Source of the DNA: Haliea sp040221975
Lineage (GTDB): Bacteria; Pseudomonadota; Gammaproteobacteria; Pseudomonadales; Halieaceae
NCBI GenBank assembly: GCA_040221975.1
Contig: JAVJWR010000013.1
Coordinates: forward strand, 186,001 to 250,000
Direction: 5' to 3'
Length of the DNA: 64,000 nucleotides
Positions 1 to 9,188 of this stretch are shown in pieces; within the stretch, counting starts at the first letter, position 1; each line of letters starts with the position of its first letter. Below the pieces are notes generated by a model. The model saw only the letters and a list, made by a program, of their open reading frames with translations. It searched no databases and had not been told where the DNA came from. The position numbers and the translations under genes were made by a program.

Positions 1-655
1 CCCTCACCGCTGCCGAGGCGATGGACGCGTTGGATACCTTGCGCTGGAAAAAGCGCTCACCCGGCCGCGCCTCAAGGTTGTGCCCAATGGTGAAGATCAG
101 CTCGCCAACATCCCTGCCGAGGATATTGATCTTGTCGGTCGGCGTCGCCATGGGGATATAGGCGCGCTCCTTCAGTACAACCCGGCCATCCTCGATCACG
201 GCATTGTTGCTGGCCTGCAGGATGGACAGCATCGCCGCAGGCGGTATGTCGCCGCTATAGCGCTTTACCAGCGCCGAGAAACTACCGACATCGCCATCCT
301 GGGACAACGCCGCCGGTTCGCCATCGGCAGCACAGAATTCGCTGTCGTTGAGCCAGCCGCTGATGACGCGGATTGCGCGACTGTAGCGCCTCGCCGCCTC
401 GGCATTGGCGTCGGGGGCTTCTTCCCGGAGACGGCTGACTTCCTTGCGCGTCATGCCGGTAATCGCCGACACGGCCGACACCGTCGGGCGCTTGCCCGAG
501 CGCTCGATCAGCAGAAATCCCTCGTCGGCGAAGGCCCGCCTGGCCAGCTCGGCGAAGGCGCCATAGGCCATGCCATGGGACAGCAGGACGCGAGCGAGGG
601 GACGCAGAATGCGCAGCACAGCGTGACTGAGAACTTGATGTATTGGCATATCCAT
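1..655 (-). CDS. DUF6502 family protein (3' end beyond window)
   Basis: The frame is open from the ATG (MDMPIHQVLSHAVLRIL) to the window edge, about 218 residues. The segment LLSHGMAYGAFAELARRAFA, followed by a second helical part with SAITGMTRKEVSRLR, looks like an N-terminal helix-turn-helix of the DUF6502 family, common in marine gammaproteobacteria. Function is not established; a DNA-binding role is inferred from the helix-turn-helix-like opening and from the palindrome directly upstream. The start is set by the promoter, whose predicted transcription start falls on the ATG itself; no Shine-Dalgarno is present. A second in-frame ATG lies two codons further in. It follows the MFS gene on the same strand but has its own promoter. 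Confidence 0.75.
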   Translation of the reverse strand, partial: MDMPIHQVLSHAVLRILRPLARVLLSHGMAYGAFAELARRAFADEGFLLIERSGKRPTVSAVSAITGMTRKEVSRLREEAPDANAEAARRYSRAIRVISGWLNDSEFCAADGEPAALSQDGDVGSFSALVKRYSGDIPPAAMLSILQASNNAVIEDGRVVLKERAYIPMATPTDKINILGRDVGELIFTIGHNLEARPGERFFQRKVSNASIASAAVR

Positions 656-691
656 GTTTGGGAATTTATTCCCAATTTCGGGTTTTGTCAA
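656..691 (-). promoter_or_regulatory. Sigma-70 promoter with palindromic operator over the -10 box, giving a leaderless mRNA
   Basis: Reading the minus strand, a perfect -35 TTGACA (686-691) is followed by a 17-base spacer and -10 TAAATT (663-668). The -10 is the centre of a perfect palindrome TTGGGAATAAATTCCCAA (658-675; 8-base arms, 2-base centre). Transcription starting about 7 bases after the -10 would begin at or next to the A of the DUF6502 ATG, so the transcript should be leaderless. Placement over the -10 fits repression, probably autoregulation; that is inferred. Confidence 0.75.
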
Positions 692-837
692 ACGCCCGTA
701 AAGGAACTTTCCACTAAAACCGGACAAAAGCCCGACAGACGCGCCAGTGCATGCTTGTCCCAAGTGAACCCGACGGCAGTGACGGATCAGGATGGTGGCG
801 TACCGGGTGCCGGACAGCCACTGCCCCGGCAGATCGC

Positions 838-2160
838 TCAGGCTTCGATCGCAGCGCGACGATAGGCTGGCAGCCCCTGCAGGATCAGGCCGATCGCCAG
901 CGGGCATACCAGCAGCGGCAGTAGCGCCAGGGAATAGCGCAGGGCCAGGTCATCCCCGAAAGCAAAGTCGGTGAGCATCGCCACCGCCGTGGGCCCGAAG
1001 GCCAGGCCCAACAGGTTGGTGATAAACAGCATCAGCGCGGATACCTGGGCGCGCATGCGGTTGGGAGTAATGAACTGCACTGCTGCCACACCGACGCCGT
1101 AATGGGCGTTGAGGAAAAACACGATGGGCGCCGCCATCCACACAGCCAGTGTCGGCGAGCCGCTCAAGGGACCCAGCACCGCCGGCAGGATCCAGAGAAC
1201 CGATACCGCCAGGATAATACGCAGTGGAGCATCCTGGTAGCCGCGCCGCAGCAGCGGCTCCACCGCCCAGCCCCCGGCCAGGGCACCGAGGCTGCCGGCA
1301 ACAATGAACATGAAACCAAAGCGGTTGGCCGCCTCGACCCGGGGCAGGTCAAAACTGCGGATCAGAAATTCCGGGTACCAGGCCATGGTGCCGTAACCGA
1401 GTATCCCCAGTACTGCCACCGAGCCGATGGGGGCGACATACGCCCTGAGGTGCTGCCGCAGGTGCGCGCCGATCCCGGCAAGCCCATGCGGCGACTCCAC
1501 GGCATCGACAGCCACCACGCCACTGCGACGCGCCGGCTCACTGAGCAGGCCGAGAAAGATCGCCAGCAGAAAGCCGGGCGCGCCCACGGCAACAAAGGTC
1601 ATCTGCCAGGGCCGCAACTCCCCCAGAAGAGGCAGCACCGGTGGTGGCATGGCCGCGAACCACTGATGCACCATGCCGCCAATGATGTAGGCGAGCCCGC
1701 CACCGAGCGTGATGCCGAGACTGTAGACCGCCAGCGCCCGCGCCAGTTGCTCCCGTGGAAACAGGTCACCGAGCATGGAAAACGCCGCCGGTGACAGGGT
1801 GGCCTCCCCGACTCCCACGCCGATACGCGCCACGAATAGCGCCGCGAAACTGCGCGCAGCGCCACACAAACAGGTCATCAGGCTCCAGGCCACCAGGCCC
1901 ACGGTGATGATCCACTTGCGACTGTGGTGATCCGCCAGGCGGGCAATGGGCAGCCCCATGGCGATGTAGAACATGGAGAAGGCAAAGCCGTGCAGCAGGC
2001 TGTACTGGAAGTCGCTGATCGCGAAATCCTCACGGATCGGGCCGATCAGCACTGCCATGACGTTGCGGTCGATAAAGGAGAGGATGTAGGCCAGCAGCAG
2101 AAGCAGCAGCGCGTAGTTGGCGCGGGCGGGCGGCGGAAAATCCGGGCTGGCGGCAGCCAT
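838..2160 (-). CDS. MFS transporter, spinster-like
   Basis: Inner-membrane major facilitator of 440 residues, normal length with about 12 hydrophobic segments. TM1 carries the FIDRN motif typical of spinster-type MFS proteins (residues 29-33), and the loop 2-3 motif appears as GLPIARLADHHSRK (69-82). Substrate unknown. It is the last gene of the peptide-ABC operon: its ATG overlaps the ATPase stop by one base (TGATG), which implies translational coupling. It may export a product of the imported substrate or offer a second uptake route; neither can be told from sequence. Confidence 0.85.
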   Translation of the reverse strand: MAAASPDFPPPARANYALLLLLLAYILSFIDRNVMAVLIGPIREDFAISDFQYSLLHGFAFSMFYIAMGLPIARLADHHSRKWIITVGLVAWSLMTCLCGAARSFAALFVARIGVGVGEATLSPAAFSMLGDLFPREQLARALAVYSLGITLGGGLAYIIGGMVHQWFAAMPPPVLPLLGELRPWQMTFVAVGAPGFLLAIFLGLLSEPARRSGVVAVDAVESPHGLAGIGAHLRQHLRAYVAPIGSVAVLGILGYGTMAWYPEFLIRSFDLPRVEAANRFGFMFIVAGSLGALAGGWAVEPLLRRGYQDAPLRIILAVSVLWILPAVLGPLSGSPTLAVWMAAPIVFFLNAHYGVGVAAVQFITPNRMRAQVSALMLFITNLLGLAFGPTAVAMLTDFAFGDDLALRYSLALLPLLVCPLAIGLILQGLPAYRRAAIEA

Positions 2161-3749
2161 CAGGCCAGCAGGGCGCGCCCGGGGATCGACTGCAGCAGCT
2201 GCCGGGTGTAGTCCTGCTGCGGCCGTTCAAACAGGGCCTCCCCGGTGCCCTGCTCCACCACCTTGCCCTTGTACAGCACCAGAATGCGGTCGGCGATATG
2301 CCGCACCACCGCGAGGTCATGGGACACGAACAGCATGGTCAGGCCGTATTCCTTGCCCAGTTCCAGCATCAGGTCGAGAATCTGGGCCTGGATGGTAACA
2401 TCCAGCGCCGACACCGGCTCGTCGGCCACCACGAATTCGGGCCGGGTCGCCAGGGCGCGGCCTATGGCAATACGCTGGCGCTGGCCACCGGAGAACTCAT
2501 GCGGATACTTGCGCACGAAGGCTCGCGCCAGGCCGACGTCATCCATCAGCTTGAGCACGCCCTGCTCCACCGTCTTGCGGCTCTCGATACCGTGCAGCAG
2601 CAGCGGTTCGGCGAGGGCGTCGTAGACCGACATGCGCGGGTTCAGGGAAGCATAGGGGTCCTGGAAGATCATCTGCATGCGCCGCCGCATCTGCTTCAGC
2701 GCCACCCCCTCAAGCGCGGTCACATCGGTACCATCGAACAGTACCTCGCCGCTGGTAACCGGCACCAGGCGCAGCAGGGAGCGGCCTATGGTGGACTTGC
2801 CGCTGCCGGACTCGCCCACCAGGCCCAGCACTTCACCGCGCTGGATGGTAAAGCTGACGTCATCCACCGCTCGCAGTGGCTCCCTGCCCTTGCCCTGGCC
2901 GAACCAGGTGCAGAGATGGCTGACGGTAATCAGGTCCTCGCGCTGTTCGGCGCTGACTGCCTTGCTGCCGGCGGGGATGGCTTCCAGCAGTTTGCGGGTA
3001 TAGGGGTGCTCTGCACGCTCGAAGATCGCGGCGCGATCGCCCCGCTCCACCAGATGCCCTTTTTCCATTACCACGATTTCATCGGCGATGTCCGCGACCA
3101 CCGACAGGTCGTGGCTGATGAATATCACGCCGATGTTGCGCTTGCGCTGCAACTCCGCCACCAGTGCCAGGATCTGGGCCTGGATGGTGACATCCAGGGC
3201 GGTGGTGGGCTCATCGGCGATCAGCAGCTTGGGTTCATTGATCAAGGCCATGGCGATCATCACCCGCTGGCGCATGCCGCCGGAAAACTGGTACGGGTAC
3301 TGGTCTATGGTCGCGGCAGGTTCGCGCATACCCACTTCGGCCAGCAGCTCCAGGGCCCTCTCGCGTGCCGCCGCCTTGCTGACCTTGCGGTGATAGACCA
3401 GGGGTTCGATGAGCTGGTCGCCAACGGTCATGTAGGGGTTGAGGCAGGTCATCGGGTCCTGGAAGATCATGGCGATATCGCGGCCGCGGATCTCCCGCAA
3501 CTGCCCCTCGCTCATGGCCAGCAGGTCGCGCCCTTCAAAGTGGGCTGTGCCATTCTCGATGCTGGCCGGTGGTGTGGGCAGTAACCCCAGCAGACTGTAG
3601 CAGGCCACGGACTTGCCGGAGCCGGATTCGCCGATAATGGCGGTGATCTTGCCCGACTCGACGTCAAAGCTGATCCTGTTGACCGCCGTGATCCGGCCAT
3701 TGCGAGTAGTGAAGTCGACCTGCAGGTCGCGCACGCTGAGCAGGGCCAT
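2160..3749 (-). CDS. Peptide ABC transporter, fused double ATPase (YejF/DppDF type)
   Basis: Cytoplasmic ATPase that drives peptide import, 529 residues, with two complete ABC domains in one chain. Domain 1 has Walker A GESGSGKS (40-47), signature FSGGMRQR (155-162) and Walker B LLIADEPTTALD (175-186). Domain 2 has Walker A GESGSGKST (312-320), signature FSGGQRQR, FVVADEPVSALD and the switch VSHD. Each half ends in the C-terminal extension usual for oligopeptide/dipeptide ATPases (ERAEHPYTRKLL and ERPQQDYTRQLL). The fusion replaces the separate D and F subunits, as in YejF. It lies 6 bases after the permease and overlaps the MFS gene. Confidence 0.93.
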   Translation of the reverse strand: MALLSVRDLQVDFTTRNGRITAVNRISFDVESGKITAIIGESGSGKSVACYSLLGLLPTPPASIENGTAHFEGRDLLAMSEGQLREIRGRDIAMIFQDPMTCLNPYMTVGDQLIEPLVYHRKVSKAAARERALELLAEVGMREPAATIDQYPYQFSGGMRQRVMIAMALINEPKLLIADEPTTALDVTIQAQILALVAELQRKRNIGVIFISHDLSVVADIADEIVVMEKGHLVERGDRAAIFERAEHPYTRKLLEAIPAGSKAVSAEQREDLITVSHLCTWFGQGKGREPLRAVDDVSFTIQRGEVLGLVGESGSGKSTIGRSLLRLVPVTSGEVLFDGTDVTALEGVALKQMRRRMQMIFQDPYASLNPRMSVYDALAEPLLLHGIESRKTVEQGVLKLMDDVGLARAFVRKYPHEFSGGQRQRIAIGRALATRPEFVVADEPVSALDVTIQAQILDLMLELGKEYGLTMLFVSHDLAVVRHIADRILVLYKGKVVEQGTGEALFERPQQDYTRQLLQSIPGRALLA

Positions 3750-3755
3750 GGCCGG

Positions 3756-4643
3756 TCAGTCTCCGGAGCCGCGCACGTCCAGCGCATCGCGCAGGCCGTC
3801 GCCGAGGAAGTTGAGGGCAAACAGGGTCAGGGTCAGGGCGGCGCCGGGGAAGATCAGCAACCAGGGATACTCCTCCATGGTCTCGGCACCGTAGGAAATC
3901 AGCAGGCCCCAGGAGGTCGCCGGGGGCTGAACCCCCAGCCCGAGGAAGCTGAGGAAGGCTTCCAGCAGCATGACGCTGGGAATGGTCAGGGTGGTGTAGA
4001 CAATGATCGGACCCAGCGCGTTGGGCACCAGGTGGCGGCGTACAATGGTGGCCGGCGACAGGCCCAGGGAAATGGCCGCTTCCACGAACTCCTGCTGGCG
4101 CAGGGACTGCACCTGCCCGCGCATGATCCGCGCCATGGTCAACCACTCCACCGCACCGATGGCCAGGAACAGCAGCAACAGATTGCGTCCGAACACCACC
4201 ATCAGCAGGACGATGAAAATCATGAAGGGCAGCGCATAGAGAATATCCACCAGCCGCATCATGATCGCATCCACGCGACCGCCGACGTAGCCCGCCACCG
4301 CGCCCCAGGTGACGCCGATCACCAGCGCCACCGCGGTAGCCACGAAGCCCACCGCCAGCGAGATGCGGCCGCCGTACATGATCTGGGTCAGCAGGTCGCG
4401 GCCGAAGATATCGGTACCCAGCCAGTGGGCGGCGGAAGGCGGTGTGGCCCCCAGATCCAGGTTCTGGGCATCGTGGGCATAGGGCGCCAGCCAGGGCGTC
4501 AGCAGTGCAATCAGCACGAAGAAGACCAGCACACAGAGCCCGAACAGGGCCAGCCGGTTCTTGCGCAATCTGCGCCAGGCGTCCTGCCACAGGGATGTGC
4601 CCTGCTCTGCCACCAGCGTTTCACTGTCCGCCAGGGTATTCAC
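3756..4643 (-). CDS. Peptide ABC transporter permease, OppC/DppC type
   Basis: Inner-membrane permease of 295 residues. An N-terminal cytoplasmic stretch with WRRLRKNRLALFGL leads into TM1, as in the OppC N-terminal domain. The binding-protein-dependent transport domain follows, with the ATPase-contact EAA-like loop EFVEAAISLGLSPATIVRRH. The C-terminal region LGLGVQPPATSWG is typical of the DppC/OppC subfamily. Its ATG directly abuts the stop of the OppB-like gene. Together with that protein it forms the membrane channel. Confidence 0.92.
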   Translation of the reverse strand: MNTLADSETLVAEQGTSLWQDAWRRLRKNRLALFGLCVLVFFVLIALLTPWLAPYAHDAQNLDLGATPPSAAHWLGTDIFGRDLLTQIMYGGRISLAVGFVATAVALVIGVTWGAVAGYVGGRVDAIMMRLVDILYALPFMIFIVLLMVVFGRNLLLLFLAIGAVEWLTMARIMRGQVQSLRQQEFVEAAISLGLSPATIVRRHLVPNALGPIIVYTTLTIPSVMLLEAFLSFLGLGVQPPATSWGLLISYGAETMEEYPWLLIFPGAALTLTLFALNFLGDGLRDALDVRGSGD

Positions 4644-5576
4644 TCAGGCCTCCCCATACTGGCCGCGCAGGCGCGGATTGAGCCAGGCTGCGAGAATGTC
4701 CGACAGCAGGTTGAAGAGTACGATCAGGGTCGACAGAAACACCGTAGTGCCCAAAATCATGGTGTAGTCCCGATTGAAGGCGGCCTGGACGTAGAAGCGC
4801 CCCAGACCCGGGATCTGGAAAATGGTCTCAACCACAAAGGAACCCGCCAGCAGGCCGGCAAAGGCGGGACCGAGGAAGGCCACCACCGGGATCAGGCCAC
4901 CGCGCAGGGCGTGACGCGTGACCACCTGCCACTCTGGCAAGCCCTTGGCGCGGGCGGTGCGGATATAGTCCTGGGACATGACCTCGAGCATGCCGGCGCG
5001 ACTGAGGCGGGCAATATAGGCGGCATAAGCTGCGCCCAGGGTGAGGCTGGGGAGGATCTTGTCACCGGGCATGTCACCCCAACCGGATACCGGCAGCCAC
5101 TCCAGATGAATGCCGAACACCAGCACCAGCAGGGGGCCGAGCAGGAACGTCGGCATGCAGATACCGATCATGGCGATCGACATCGGGATATAGTCCTGGG
5201 CACTGTTGGGCTTCAGCGAGGCAATTACTCCAGCCAGCCCCCCGAGCACGATCGCTACCAGCAGGGCGTAGGCTCCCAGCTCGGCAGTCGCCGGCAGGCC
5301 CGCGGCAATCAGTTCATTGACACTGCGACCGGGATACTTGAAGGAAGGGCCCAGTTCGCCGTGGGCGAGGTCGCCCAGGTAGGCCAGGTACTGCTGCCCC
5401 AGCGGCAGGTCCAGCCGGTACTGGGCCTCCAGTGCCGCCTTGACCTCGGGGATAACGGCCTTTTCGCTGTCGAAGGGGCCGCCGGGCGCGACCCGCACCA
5501 GAAAGAAGGTCACGGTGACAACCGCCAGGATTACCGGTATCGCCTGCAGCAACCGCCCGCCGACAAAACGCCACAT
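4644..5576 (-). CDS. Peptide ABC transporter permease, OppB/DppB type
   Basis: Inner-membrane permease of 310 residues. It starts MWRFVGGRLLQAIPVI, the usual OppB/DppB opening TM, followed by a periplasmic segment (PGGPFDSEKAVIPEV) and the transport domain. The EAA-like loop is QDYIRTARAKGLPEWQVVTRHALR and the C-terminal TM region contains FQIPGLGRFYVQAAFNRDY, which is characteristic of DppB/OppB. It sits 3 bases downstream of the binding-protein gene, so the transporter genes lie in the order binding protein, B, C, DF. Confidence 0.92.
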   Translation of the reverse strand: MWRFVGGRLLQAIPVILAVVTVTFFLVRVAPGGPFDSEKAVIPEVKAALEAQYRLDLPLGQQYLAYLGDLAHGELGPSFKYPGRSVNELIAAGLPATAELGAYALLVAIVLGGLAGVIASLKPNSAQDYIPMSIAMIGICMPTFLLGPLLVLVFGIHLEWLPVSGWGDMPGDKILPSLTLGAAYAAYIARLSRAGMLEVMSQDYIRTARAKGLPEWQVVTRHALRGGLIPVVAFLGPAFAGLLAGSFVVETIFQIPGLGRFYVQAAFNRDYTMILGTTVFLSTLIVLFNLLSDILAAWLNPRLRGQYGEA

Positions 5577-5579
5577 AGC

Positions 5580-7226
5580 CTACTCCAGCTCGAATTCAGT
5601 CAACGGCACTTGCTCCAGATGGATGTACTTCATGTTGACGAAGTCCATCAGGTTGGGTGGCATCCCTTGTACGCTGGGATGCACCAGATGCTTGCTGGCG
5701 TAGGTATAGATGGGGATGATCGGCATCTGCTCCATCAGCCGGGTCTCCGCCTCATGGAAGATCGCGAAGCGTTCTTCCTGGGTGGCAGCCTGGGGTGCCA
5801 GACGCAGGATCATCTCATCGTAGACCGGGTCGGCAAAACCGGTATTGTTGTTGCCCCCGCCGGTTATGTACATGTCGAGGAAATTGTTGGGATCCACGTA
5901 GTCCCCGATCCAGCCGCGACGGGCAATATCAAAATTCATCTCCGATACGGAATCCAGATAGACCTTCCACTCCTGATTGGCCAGGGTGACCTCGATATTG
6001 AGCACGTCCTTCCACATCTGCTGTACCGCGACGGCGACCTTGCGATGGCTCTCGCTGGTATTGTAGGTCAACTCGAGCCCGGGCCAGCCGGCGCCACCCG
6101 GGTAGCCCGCCTCCGCCAACAGTTGACGGGCCTGTTCGGGATCATGGCTGAACAGGCGCGGCGGCTGGTAGCCCAGCGTGCCGGGGGGCGTAATCGCATA
6201 GGCGGGATCGTTGCTGCCGTAGAGCACGTTTCGGGTCAGCGAGTCGCGGTCCAATGCCAGCGACAGGGCCCGACGGACGCGGACGTCGTCCAGCGGCGGA
6301 CGTTGGGTGTTGAGCAGATAAAAATAGGTGCCCAGGTAAGGCGCCTCGACGAACGGACTGTTTTCCAGCTTGCGGTAGTCGGGGAACTTGGCCAGCGGCA
6401 CGTCGTTGGTCACGTGCAGCTGGTTGACCCGGAACATCCGCTCCTCACTGACAACATTCTCTGTCGGGTAGAATACGACGCCATTGAGGCGCACCGTGTC
6501 CGCATCCCAGTAGTGCGGGTTCTTCTCCACCACAATTCGCCGGTTCAACTGCCATTTTTGCAAGCGGAAGGGGCCGTTGCTGACAATATTCCCGGCCCGG
6601 GTCCAGCGGGTAAAGCGGTCCGTGGCCTCGCCAAACTGCTCCACCGTGGCGCGCGGCACCGCGAAGCTGCTGTAGTGGTCCATCAACTGCAGGAAATACG
6701 GCGTGGGCTCGTTGAGGGTGACCTCCAGGGTCATGTCATCCAGCGCCCGCACACCGATCATCTCCGGGTCGTCAATCTTGCCGGTCGCGTAGGCTTCGGC
6801 ATTCAGCACCGGGTACAGCATGTACGCGTACAGATTGCCCATCGCCGGATCCAGTGCGCGGCGCCAGGACCAGACGAAATCGTGGGCAGTCACCGGCTCC
6901 CCATTGGACCAGCGCCCTTGCGGCTGCATGTGGAAAGTGATGACCCGCCGGTCCTCGCTGAACTCCCAGCTGGCGGCGGCGCCGGGTTCCGGCTCCAGGG
7001 TCCAGGGATTCTTGCGGGTCAGCCCCTCGAACAGGGCATCGATCAGCTTGCTTTCCGGGACCCCGGTGACCACATGGGGATCCAGCCCCTGGGGTTCGGA
7101 GCCATTGCCAAAGTGGAGGATGCCGTCGCGGTTGCCCTGGGCAACGTTGGATTCACCGGCGCTGCAGGCCAGCAGGCCGAGCAACGGGGCCAGCAGGAGC
7201 AGGAATCTGGGAAGATAGCGCAGCAT
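5580..7226 (-). CDS. Peptide ABC transporter substrate-binding lipoprotein (SBP_bac_5, OppA-like)
   Basis: Solute-binding lipoprotein of about 548 residues that would capture peptides in the periplasm. From the chosen ATG the first 21 residues form a lipoprotein signal ending in the lipobox LLAC, with Cys21 to be acylated. The rest is SBP family 5: FGNGSEPQGLDPH near the N-terminus, TFHMQPQGRWSNGEPVTAHDFVWSWRR shortened here to its core RWSNGEPVTAHDFVW, and repeated lobe motifs. A GTG at 7286, three bases after the upstream stop, would add 20 non-signal residues; the lipobox favours the ATG, although no strong Shine-Dalgarno precedes it. Confidence 0.87.
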   Translation of the reverse strand: MLRYLPRFLLLLAPLLGLLACSAGESNVAQGNRDGILHFGNGSEPQGLDPHVVTGVPESKLIDALFEGLTRKNPWTLEPEPGAAASWEFSEDRRVITFHMQPQGRWSNGEPVTAHDFVWSWRRALDPAMGNLYAYMLYPVLNAEAYATGKIDDPEMIGVRALDDMTLEVTLNEPTPYFLQLMDHYSSFAVPRATVEQFGEATDRFTRWTRAGNIVSNGPFRLQKWQLNRRIVVEKNPHYWDADTVRLNGVVFYPTENVVSEERMFRVNQLHVTNDVPLAKFPDYRKLENSPFVEAPYLGTYFYLLNTQRPPLDDVRVRRALSLALDRDSLTRNVLYGSNDPAYAITPPGTLGYQPPRLFSHDPEQARQLLAEAGYPGGAGWPGLELTYNTSESHRKVAVAVQQMWKDVLNIEVTLANQEWKVYLDSVSEMNFDIARRGWIGDYVDPNNFLDMYITGGGNNNTGFADPVYDEMILRLAPQAATQEERFAIFHEAETRLMEQMPIIPIYTYASKHLVHPSVQGMPPNLMDFVNMKYIHLEQVPLTEFELE

Positions 7227-7289
7227 GGCAGGAAAATACCTGCTTTTGCTCCCCGGCGCCAGCGATTCACCGGGCAAATTCACCACGCC

Positions 7290-9095
7290 TCAGTAGCCCG
7301 CCGCGCCGCTCTGGATCCTGTCGAACCAGTCCTGGTCCAGTGATTCGTACACCGAGGCGCCCGGCTTGAGCACACACAGTACATCCGGCACCTGTGCCGG
7401 GTCATAGCCCTGCTTGCGCAGATCCCCTTTCAGCAGCTTGAAAGTCCCTGTGGTGTCGATCTCGCGCTGGATACGCAGGAACAGGGGCCGGGCATAGGGC
7501 GGCAGCTCCGCCTGCACATGGGCGGAGAAGCTTTCCAGGTCCAGGCTTTCGACGCCCTCCACCAGGCGCAGCGCCGCCATCCCTGCGCGACCGTCGGTCC
7601 CCGGGACTTCCACACCGAAGACATTGCTGAGCGCTACCTGCGGGTGCTGGTTGATGATTTCGCCGACCTCGTTGGTGGACACATTCTCACCCTTCCAGCG
7701 GAAAGTATCGCCGATACGATCGACGAACTGGTAGTGTGGCAGGCCGAGGGCAAAACCCACATCTACCGTGCGCATCAGATCGCCGGTGTTGAACCAGGCA
7801 TCGCCCGGCTCGAACACATCGCGCAGGACCTTTTTCTCGGTCGCCTCGGCACTGGTGTAGCCCTCGAACCGGGTATGCGCCGTGATCTTGCCCAACAGCA
7901 GCCCCGGCTCACCGGCTTCGACCCTGACACAGCGGCCGGCGCCGTCGCGCACGACTTCGTCTCGATCCACATCGTACTGGATCAGGGCGGTAGGCAGTGC
8001 GGAGCTGCCGACGGTGCAGTCCTTGTTGAGCAGGTTGACGAAACCGATGTTGCCTTCGCTGGAGCCGTAGAACTCGATCACCCGCTCCAGCCCGAAGCGA
8101 CTCTTGAACTGGTGCCAGATATCGGGCCGCAGGCCGTTCCCCACCACCGCCCGCAAGGGATTGTCGGCGTCGTCGGGCCGGGCGGGCACGTGCAGCAGAT
8201 AGCGGCACAGCTCGCCAATATAGACGAAAGCCGTGGTGCGATGCTCCCGGACTTCCGGCAGGAACTGGCTGGCGGAAAACTTGCGGCGAATGAACATGCT
8301 GGCGCCCGCGAGGAACGCCGCCCCGGCGCCGACCATCAGCCCGGTGCCATGGTACAGCGGCAGACACAGATAGAGCCGATCCTGTTCCGTGAGCTGCAGG
8401 CCCGCCACGTGTATGATCCCGGCCGTTGCCAGATAGCGCCGGTTGGAGAGTACAGCCGCCTTGGGCAGGCCTGTGGTACCGGAGGTGAAAATGTAGAACG
8501 CAGTGTCGCCAATCCTCACCGAATCGGTCTCGACCGGGTTATCGGTGCTTGCTGCTGCCGCCTCCGCCGCCATGTCCAGAGTCCAGTCCGGCGCGGCAAT
8601 GGCGCCGGCATCGGGCACGTATAGATAGTCGCCATCCTCGAGCTCCAGCTCGGCACGAACTTCCGCCACCGCCTCCAGGCACTCCTCCCCAAACAGGAAC
8701 ATGCGGGAATTTGCTGTCGTAACGCAGTGCACCAGCGGCCGGTGGGTAAGGTTGGTGTTGATCAGGGAGGCAATGACACCCAACTTGTTCAGGGCAATCA
8801 CCACCACCATGAACTCGATCCGGTTCTCCATCAGCACACTGACAGCGTCGCCGCGCCTGAGTCCCCGGGCCCTGAACACCGCCGCATAACGGTTGGCCTC
8901 GGCATTGAACTGACTCCAGTTCAGCTCCCGCCCTTCAAACACGAAGGCCGAACGCCGGGGGAAGCGCACCGCGTTCTGCGCCACTCTCGCGCCCAGGCAG
9001 TCGGGGGTATCATCAGGCAGCGGCTTCAGCAGCTTCTTTGCCTTGATCAGGGCGGGTACCTGGCAGAGGGTTCTCAGGACATCTTTTTTTGGCAC
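7290..9095 (-). CDS. Long-chain/very-long-chain acyl-CoA synthetase (FATP-like)
   Basis: Activates a fatty or other carboxylic acid to its acyl-CoA by way of an acyl-AMP, about 601 residues. The AMP-binding signature is YIFTSGTTGLPKAAVLSN, the second core motif is EFYGSSEGN, and the hinge region is FVDRIGDTFRWKGENVSTNEV; the FRWKGENV form is that of the FATP/very-long-chain branch. The GTG start has GGAG seven bases upstream; an ATG at 9140 (MKRYLTPLTS) is the alternative and has no clear ribosome site. It is divergent from the M32 peptidase and heads the ABC transporter operon (gap 3-63 bases depending on the start used there). Confidence 0.88.
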   Translation of the reverse strand: MPKKDVLRTLCQVPALIKAKKLLKPLPDDTPDCLGARVAQNAVRFPRRSAFVFEGRELNWSQFNAEANRYAAVFRARGLRRGDAVSVLMENRIEFMVVVIALNKLGVIASLINTNLTHRPLVHCVTTANSRMFLFGEECLEAVAEVRAELELEDGDYLYVPDAGAIAAPDWTLDMAAEAAAASTDNPVETDSVRIGDTAFYIFTSGTTGLPKAAVLSNRRYLATAGIIHVAGLQLTEQDRLYLCLPLYHGTGLMVGAGAAFLAGASMFIRRKFSASQFLPEVREHRTTAFVYIGELCRYLLHVPARPDDADNPLRAVVGNGLRPDIWHQFKSRFGLERVIEFYGSSEGNIGFVNLLNKDCTVGSSALPTALIQYDVDRDEVVRDGAGRCVRVEAGEPGLLLGKITAHTRFEGYTSAEATEKKVLRDVFEPGDAWFNTGDLMRTVDVGFALGLPHYQFVDRIGDTFRWKGENVSTNEVGEIINQHPQVALSNVFGVEVPGTDGRAGMAALRLVEGVESLDLESFSAHVQAELPPYARPLFLRIQREIDTTGTFKLLKGDLRKQGYDPAQVPDVLCVLKPGASVYESLDQDWFDRIQSGAAGY

Positions 9096-9188
9096 TGGCT
9101 GGCTCCGTGAAGAGGTCAAAGGGGTAAGATACCGTTTCATACGGCACTTGTAACGCAGACAGGAAGCACTTTCGCAGCGGGGGACCCA

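Noticed and set aside
4032..7343. Plus-strand open frame of over 1,100 codons opposite the peptide ABC genes
   Set aside because: Its product is rich in His, Arg and Gln with no domain, and the opposite strand encodes three clear transporter proteins. High-GC codon bias leaves the antisense frame open.
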